From: Hyphomonadaceae bacterium
Lineage (GTDB): Bacteria > Pseudomonadota > Alphaproteobacteria > Caulobacterales > Aquidulcibacteraceae
Assembly (NCBI GenBank): GCA_016791325.1
Contig: JAEUMU010000058.1
Coordinates: forward strand, 1 to 8,166
Length of the DNA: 8,166 nucleotides
Reading direction: 5' to 3'
Part shown: positions 7,242 to 8,166 of the stretch, one piece after another
Position numbering within the stretch: the stretch's first letter is position 1
Layout of the letters: each line of letters begins with the position of its first letter
Translations under genes and position numbers: made by a program
Notes under the pieces: model-generated
The model's input: the letters and a program-made list of their open reading frames with translations, nothing else
Databases searched by the model: none
What the model was told of the DNA's origin: nothing

Positions 7242-7294
7242 CGCCCGCGCCGGCGGGGGCGGATTGGTTCGCATCTCTCATACAGGCGCGGGCG
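7242..7294. repeat. 10-bp perfect inverted repeat upstream of the lipoprotein gene
   Basis: CGCCCGCGCC (7242-7251) and GGCGCGGGCG (7285-7294) are exact inverted copies around a 33-base spacer, ending 71 bases before the lipoprotein start. The left arm can also fold locally: CGCCC (7242-7246) with GGGCG (7257-7261). The two foldings exclude each other. This would be a stable stem in a 5' leader, but all ten pairs are G/C, so chance is a real alternative in this DNA. Confidence 0.4.
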
Positions 7295-7365
7295 CGGACG
7301 ACCGTTGCGCGCAGAAATGCGATCAGCGTCATCGTCGCACGCAGCGGGGGGCGGTAGATTGAGTC

Positions 7366-7896
7366 ATGCGCGCCTTGCTGCTTCCCCTCATGGTCGCGGC
7401 GCTTGCCGCCTGCGGCGAGGCGCGCACTCCCAGCGGAGAAGCCGAGGCCGCAGAGGCGCCGCGCCCGATCGGACAATATCGCGCCGTTTCCGAAACCGCG
7501 CGCGTTGTGACGGGAGATGTCGCGATCGAGCGCGGCGGGCTGATCTTCTCACGCGGGACTGTGCTCTACACGCGCACGCTGGCGCCCCGCCGTGGCTACG
7601 ACCCGGTGGCGCATGGCGGGACAAGTTATGCGGCGCTGGCGCTGGGGCCGCCGGACGTTTTCGTGGAGTTGCGGCGCGTGGTGGAGGAAAGCGGGGCGGG
7701 CCCGCGCCTGTGCGGCGATGAGCGCGCGGGGTATGTTGCGCTCGTGCATGAGGGGCGCCCGAGCGCAGTGACGCTGCTTGTTTTCGCCGGCGATGAGCCG
7801 CCGGGGCCAATGGCGCGCCAAAGCCGGGTGTGCGGCAGCTATGGTTACAGCGCCCCGCATGGGGTGCGGACGCGCGACGGCATTGTGATGCGCTGA
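7366..7896 (+). CDS. hypothetical lipoprotein
   Basis: The 176-residue protein opens with a lipoprotein signal: MRALLLPLM, then a lipobox ALAAC with the lipidated Cys at residue 16, followed by Gly-Glu, so outer-membrane placement is plausible. A short Ala/Glu/Pro-rich linker runs to about residue 34, and then a compact domain with alternating beta-like strands (IERGGLIFSRGTVLYTRTL, DVFVELRRV, YVALVHEG, AVTLLVFAG). Two further cysteines, 116 (RLCGDE) and 156 (RVCGSYGYS), could form a disulfide in the periplasm. I do not recognise the family; the domain recalls small periplasmic beta-barrel lipoproteins in a general way only. The ATG at 7366 is chosen because it gives a proper signal peptide, though the ribosome binding site is weak (a GAG only two bases away). 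The TGA stop abuts the stop of the convergent cupin gene with no bases between. Confidence 0.8.
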   Translation: MRALLLPLMVAALAACGEARTPSGEAEAAEAPRPIGQYRAVSETARVVTGDVAIERGGLIFSRGTVLYTRTLAPRRGYDPVAHGGTSYAALALGPPDVFVELRRVVEESGAGPRLCGDERAGYVALVHEGRPSAVTLLVFAGDEPPGPMARQSRVCGSYGYSAPHGVRTRDGIVMR

Positions 7897-8166
7897 CTAG
7901 TCAGGCTTGCCGAAGGGCGTGGTGGGTTCGCCCAGCTCGTAATACTCGGCGCCTTTCTCGGTTTGCATGTGCAGGAAGCGCTTGCCGAGATCGGGATAGT
8001 TGACGACGTCGATCGGACGATCTTCGCCGCCCATCAGATAGACGCACTCTTCCTCAAACGTGTTGCGCAGCGTGTGGGCCTGGGCGGGTGTAGCGAAGCC
8101 CATGAAATCGCCCGGACCAACGAGATGCTTTTCGCCGGCGATCTCGGCCACGGCGCGCCCGGAGAG
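7897..8166 (-). CDS. cupin-domain protein, C-terminal part (cut by right edge)
   Basis: The frame ends in TAG (complement of 7897-7899) and stays open to the window edge, giving 89 visible residues; a GTG at 8151 is internal rather than the start, since the upstream codons (LSGRA) continue the cupin pattern. The second cupin motif is visible as GPGDFMGFATPAQAHTLRN, with the conserved Gly-Asp, Pro, His and Asn. After it come VYLMGGEDRPIDVVNYPD and GKRFL, a tail I associate with COG3837-type single-domain cupins whose ends read YPD-x-GK. The first cupin motif, with the other metal ligands, lies outside the window, so metal and substrate cannot be judged. It is the only minus-strand gene and converges on the lipoprotein gene. 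Confidence 0.82.
   Translation of the reverse strand, partial: LSGRAVAEIAGEKHLVGPGDFMGFATPAQAHTLRNTFEEECVYLMGGEDRPIDVVNYPDLGKRFLHMQTEKGAEYYELGEPTTPFGKPD

Larger units (their letters stand above)
6779..7365 (+). other. 587-base stretch without a recognisable gene
   Basis: No protein in any frame looks like a known family, and no tRNA-like T loop or cloverleaf was found. The two plus-strand frames that run through it (GTG 6869 to 7357 and TTG 7054 to 7362) overlap each other, lack clear ribosome binding sites and have unlike, Arg/Ser/Cys-heavy products. By eye the codons of the 7054 frame have far fewer G/C third positions (about 60 percent) than the real genes around it. The stretch 7085-7220 is visibly less GC-rich than its neighbours. 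It probably holds the end of the GNAT transcript and the promoter of the lipoprotein gene, but no clear sigma-70 promoter could be assigned. It could also contain a decayed gene or a small RNA. Confidence 0.5.

Noticed and set aside
7231..7245. CATTATAC as a -10 promoter element for the lipoprotein gene
   Set aside because: No matching TTGAC-like -35 element lies 16-18 bases upstream, and an AT-rich patch of this size is weak evidence.
7255..7285. GGTTCGCATC as a tRNA T loop
   Set aside because: No acceptor stem, D arm or anticodon arm can be fitted around it.
6869..7357. 162-codon plus-strand frame
   Set aside because: It starts at GTG without a ribosome binding site, conflicts with another open frame over most of its length, and its Cys/Arg/Ser-rich product looks like translated non-coding DNA.
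8149..8151. GTG as the start of the cupin gene
   Set aside because: The frame remains open to the edge, and the codons before it fit the beta strand expected ahead of the second cupin motif; a cupin starting here would lack its first metal-binding motif.

Overview
The window looks like a piece of an alphaproteobacterial chromosome, most likely from the Caulobacterales/Hyphomonadaceae side. It is GC-rich with strongly biased codons. It carries an ATP12-type F1-ATPase assembly chaperone, a gene largely confined to alphaproteobacteria and mitochondria, and a small lipoprotein resembling the CC0125/CC1285 family known from Caulobacter. This placement is inference from gene content; no marker RNA is present. 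There is no tRNA, rRNA, CRISPR array, insertion sequence or phage gene that I can see.

Layout. Eight of the nine genes lie on the plus strand. A truncated RluA-family pseudouridine synthase (3-212) is followed by a tightly packed block: small lipoprotein (252-761), fluoride channel crcB (758-1114), rluC-like pseudouridine synthase (1114-2103), and a TPR protein with a C-terminal 2OG-Fe(II) oxygenase-like domain (2100-3893). These four genes are joined by stop/start overlaps of 4, 1 and 4 bases. The ATP12 chaperone (3906-4607) follows after 12 bases, and pccB (4652-6184) after 44 bases. pccB starts with TTG, and its ribosome binding site lies in a predicted hairpin. A 126-base gap full of inverted repeats precedes a GTG-started GNAT acetyltransferase (6311-6778). 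A 587-base stretch without a recognisable gene follows, then a second small lipoprotein (7366-7896). Its stop codon directly abuts the stop of a convergent, truncated cupin gene on the minus strand (7897-8166).

How the genes fit together. The block is mainly housekeeping: ribosomal RNA modification, fluoride export, F1Fo-ATP synthase assembly and propionyl-CoA catabolism, with no single shared pathway. The packing suggests one polycistronic unit from at least 252 to 4607, with pccB either in the same unit or separately tuned.

Most of the window is ordinary. The most notable point is the TPR/oxygenase-like protein: the family motifs are otherwise well kept, but two positions that I recall as histidine are arginine (residues 518 and 577), which suggests a catalytically dead or repurposed oxygenase fold. 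Secondary points are the hairpin over the pccB ribosome binding site, the inverted repeats before the GNAT gene, and a 10-bp inverted repeat upstream of the second lipoprotein.
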